From the NCBI RefSeq assembly GCF_030246925.1, contig NZ_CP126740.1:2480001-2544000 (forward strand): a DNA stretch of 64,000 nt, written 5' to 3'. Shown here in pieces: positions 62,167 to 64,000 of the stretch. Both the position numbers and the translations under genes were made by a program. Below the pieces are notes generated by a model. The model was given only the letters and a program-made list of their open reading frames with translations, had not been told where the DNA came from and did no database searches. How positions within the stretch are numbered: position 1 is the first letter of the stretch; every line of letters starts with the position of its first letter. This DNA is from Microbacterium sp. zg-Y625. GTDB lineage: Bacteria > Actinomycetota > Actinomycetes > Actinomycetales > Microbacteriaceae.

Positions 62167-63159
62167 ATGTCCACAGTTGCGATCATCGGCGGCACCGGCC
62201 TTCTCGGGCGGGCCACGGCGCAGGAGCTGCTCGCGCACGGCTATGACGTGCTCTCGATCTCACTGCCACCCGAGACCGCTCACCCGCTCGAGGGCGTGCG
62301 CTACGTGTACTGCGACGTCGCCGCGGCATCCGACGACGAGCTGCTCGCGCTGCTCGACGGCGTCGACGCCGTCGCCTACGCCGCCGGTGTGGACGAGCGC
62401 GTCGCCCCGCAGGCGCCCGCGGCCGGCTTCTTCTACCGCGCGAACGTGCTGCCCACCCAGCGCATGGCGCGCCTGGCCCGGCAGTCCGGCGTGCGCTCGT
62501 TCGTCGTCTACGGCTCCTACTTCGCCGAGTTCGCCGAGCGCTGGCCCGAGCTCGGCCTGCGCGAGAACGCGGGCTACGTCCGCACCCGCCTGCTGCAGGA
62601 GCAGGTCGCCTTCCTCGAGGGCGACGGCGCAATGACGGTGACGTCGCTGCGCCTCCCCTGGATCTTCGGCACCATGCCCGACGCCGTGCCGCTGTGGAGC
62701 ATGTTCCTGGCGATGGATGCCGCCGTCCCCGAGGACTCCCCCATCGCCGTGCCGGCCGGCGGAACCGTCATGATCACCACCGGCCAGGTGGCCAAGGCCG
62801 CACGCGGAGCGATCGAACGGGGCGAGCACGGCAAGACCTACGCGCTCGGCGGCATCAACATGACCTATGCGGACTTCCACCGCATGATCGCCGAGGAAGC
62901 GGGCATGGACCCGGCCCGCGTGACGCCCCTGCCTGCCGAGGCGTTCCTCCCCGGCATGACGGCGTACGACGAGGCCGAAGCCGCCCGCGGCATCGAGCAC
63001 GGCATGCACCAGGCGGATGCCACCCGCGTGCAGGAGCGCTTCGCCTACATCGACCCGGAACCCGTGCAGGCGGCGCTCGGCTACGGGCCGGAGGATGTCG
63101 AGGCCGCGATCCGCGAGAGCCTGCGGGTGTGCGTGGCTTCGCGCACTCCGGTCGCCTGA
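62167..63159 (+). CDS. NAD(P)-dependent epimerase/dehydratase (extended SDR)
   Basis: 330 residues. The N-terminal Rossmann fold has the glycine motif VAIIGGTGLLGRATAQ, CDVAAASDDELLALLDGVDAVAYAAG and SFVVYGSYFAEF. The classical YxxxK catalytic pair is not clear at the usual place (YVRTRLLQE), so epimerase activity is uncertain. The end contains EPVQAALGYGPEDVEAAIRESLR. A FadR-like palindrome 53 nt upstream suggests control by a GntR regulator. Substrate unknown; sugar or short-chain alcohol are guesses. Confidence 0.9.
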   Translation: MSTVAIIGGTGLLGRATAQELLAHGYDVLSISLPPETAHPLEGVRYVYCDVAAASDDELLALLDGVDAVAYAAGVDERVAPQAPAAGFFYRANVLPTQRMARLARQSGVRSFVVYGSYFAEFAERWPELGLRENAGYVRTRLLQEQVAFLEGDGAMTVTSLRLPWIFGTMPDAVPLWSMFLAMDAAVPEDSPIAVPAGGTVMITTGQVAKAARGAIERGEHGKTYALGGINMTYADFHRMIAEEAGMDPARVTPLPAEAFLPGMTAYDEAEAARGIEHGMHQADATRVQERFAYIDPEPVQAALGYGPEDVEAAIRESLRVCVASRTPVA

Positions 63160-63169
63160 GCCGCGCGAC

Positions 63170-63206
63170 CGACTCCGGCCCACGGCATCCGCGCGGGCCG
63201 GAGTCG
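63170..63206 (+). terminator. Terminator after the SDR gene
   Basis: cgactccggccc (63170-63181) pairs perfectly with gggccggagtcg (63195-63206), loop of 13. It begins 10 nt after the SDR stop. No long T-tract. Confidence 0.7.
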
Positions 63207-63246
63207 CGTTCGCGTCGACCACGCTGAGGGATCTACTGTCGCGAGC

Positions 63247-64000
63247 ATGAGTTCCGTCGTCGTGCTGGGCAGCGCCAATCTCGATCTCGTGGTGCGTCAG
63301 CCGCGTCTCCCGCAGCCCGGGGAGACGATGTTCGGCTCGTCTTTCACGACCGTCCCCGGTGGCAAGGGACTCAATCAGGCGATAGCGGCAGCGCGGACCG
63401 GCGCCGAGGTCGTGTTTCTGGGAGCCGTCGGCCGCGACGCGTTCGGCACTCAGCTGCGCGAGGCGCTGCAGGCCGACGGGGTCGCGACCGAAGGGCTCAT
63501 CGGCGTCGACGTGCCGACCGGCACCGCGCACATCGCCGTCCTGGGTGACGGTGAGAACTCCATCGTGATCGTGCCCGGCGCCAACGCCGCCGTGCGGCAG
63601 CTCGACAAGGCCTCCCGCGTCACCATCACACGTGCGCGCTACCTCGTCGCGCAGCTGGAGCGCCCGCTCGACCTTGTCTCCGAGGCGTTCGCCCTGGCGC
63701 GGGCGGCCGGCGTGCGCACCGTGCTGACGCCCGCACCCGCTCAGCCACTCGAGCCGCTGCTGCTGGAGAACACCGACATCCTCATTCCCAACTCCGGCGA
63801 GGCGTGCGCGCTCGCGGGGCTGGACGACGACCGCGATGCCGCCGCCGCGCTGAGCAGCATGGCGGGGCTCGTCGTCATGACACGCGGCCCGCGGGGCGCG
63901 ACGGTCGCACAGGGCGGTGGCATCCTCTTCGACGTCGCGCCGCGCGTCGTCGAAGCGGTCGACACGACGGGCGCCGGCGACACGTTCGCCGGTGTGCTCG
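63247..64000 (+). CDS. rbsK: Ribokinase (PfkB family), 5' part
   Basis: 251 codons to the right edge, still open. The N-terminus SSVVVLGSANLDLVVRQPRLPQPGETM, the VPGGKGLNQAIAAARTGAEV ribokinase segment and the DTTGAGDTFAG catalytic loop with its Asp are all present. It phosphorylates ribose or a related sugar at C5. TACTGT ends seven nt before ATG 63247, which fits a leaderless mRNA. The last 50 or so residues lie outside the window. Confident at family level; ribose is the most likely substrate. Confidence 0.93.
   Translation, partial: MSSVVVLGSANLDLVVRQPRLPQPGETMFGSSFTTVPGGKGLNQAIAAARTGAEVVFLGAVGRDAFGTQLREALQADGVATEGLIGVDVPTGTAHIAVLGDGENSIVIVPGANAAVRQLDKASRVTITRARYLVAQLERPLDLVSEAFALARAAGVRTVLTPAPAQPLEPLLLENTDILIPNSGEACALAGLDDDRDAAAALSSMAGLVVMTRGPRGATVAQGGGILFDVAPRVVEAVDTTGAGDTFAGVL

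Overview
The window is high-GC DNA from an actinobacterium. The coding style, the frequent GTG and TTG starts and the gene families (the MGTLYYGG small protein, DUF222-HNH, RamB-type regulator, LysG/LysE pair) point to Microbacteriaceae, most likely Microbacterium or a close relative. This is inference from gene content; no 16S gene is present. About 68 protein genes and three tRNAs are supported. I see no insertion sequence, prophage, CRISPR array or replication origin.

Layout. 0-5.2 kb: end of a DUF305 gene, then an alpha-glucoside-type ABC importer (binding lipoprotein, two permeases) facing a LacI-family regulator, with matching operator-like palindromes before both transcripts. 5.3-6.4 kb: rplJ-rplL behind a leader containing a terminator. 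6.5-8.6 kb: a membrane protein, a YqaJ-type nuclease and a MarR regulator. 8.6-17.9 kb: a tightly packed seven-gene carbohydrate operon (oxidoreductase, ribose-type ABC importer, two sugar isomerases/epimerases) divergent from a ROK regulator. 18.1-21.1 kb: quinone oxidoreductase, LysG/LysE exporter pair, acylphosphatase. 21.3-24.7 kb: rplA, rplK, a VOC gene on the opposite strand, nusG, secE, tRNA-Trp. 24.9-29.7 kb: PPOX-fold protein, gabD, gabT and a RamB-like regulator. 29.9-33.2 kb: glyoxylate shunt genes aceB and aceA, divergent from the RamB-like gene. 33.4-37 kb: YCII protein, an ABC-2 exporter pair, aspartate aminotransferase. 37.3-42.6 kb: murB and two MaoC/hot-dog dehydratases, a TauE/SafE exporter, DUF2510 protein, aldo/keto reductase and small proteins. 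42.7-49.2 kb: two more carbohydrate ABC importers, convergent, neither with its own ATPase. 49.4-56.6 kb: MerR regulator, flippase, beta-helix protein, NAD(P)HX dehydratase, phosphatase, DUF1269 protein, zinc alcohol dehydrogenase. 56.7-64 kb: DUF222-HNH protein, tRNA-Met, tRNA-Thr, an M23 peptidase with an MtrA-like site, inositol monophosphatase, a membrane protein, an SDR with a FadR-like operator and the start of a ribokinase.

How it fits together. The minus-strand housekeeping genes tRNA-Thr, tRNA-Met, hadAB-like/murB, tRNA-Trp-secE-nusG, rplKA and rplJL keep the order of the compact cluster known from other actinobacteria, but are spread over 53 kb. The spaces between them hold sugar uptake, GABA, glyoxylate-shunt and envelope genes. 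Four sugar importers, each with its own style of control, suggest a saprophyte or plant- or soil-associated heterotroph. Three of the four lack an ATPase and probably share one encoded elsewhere. Several genes have a -10-like hexamer 6-7 nt before the start codon, which suggests leaderless transcripts.
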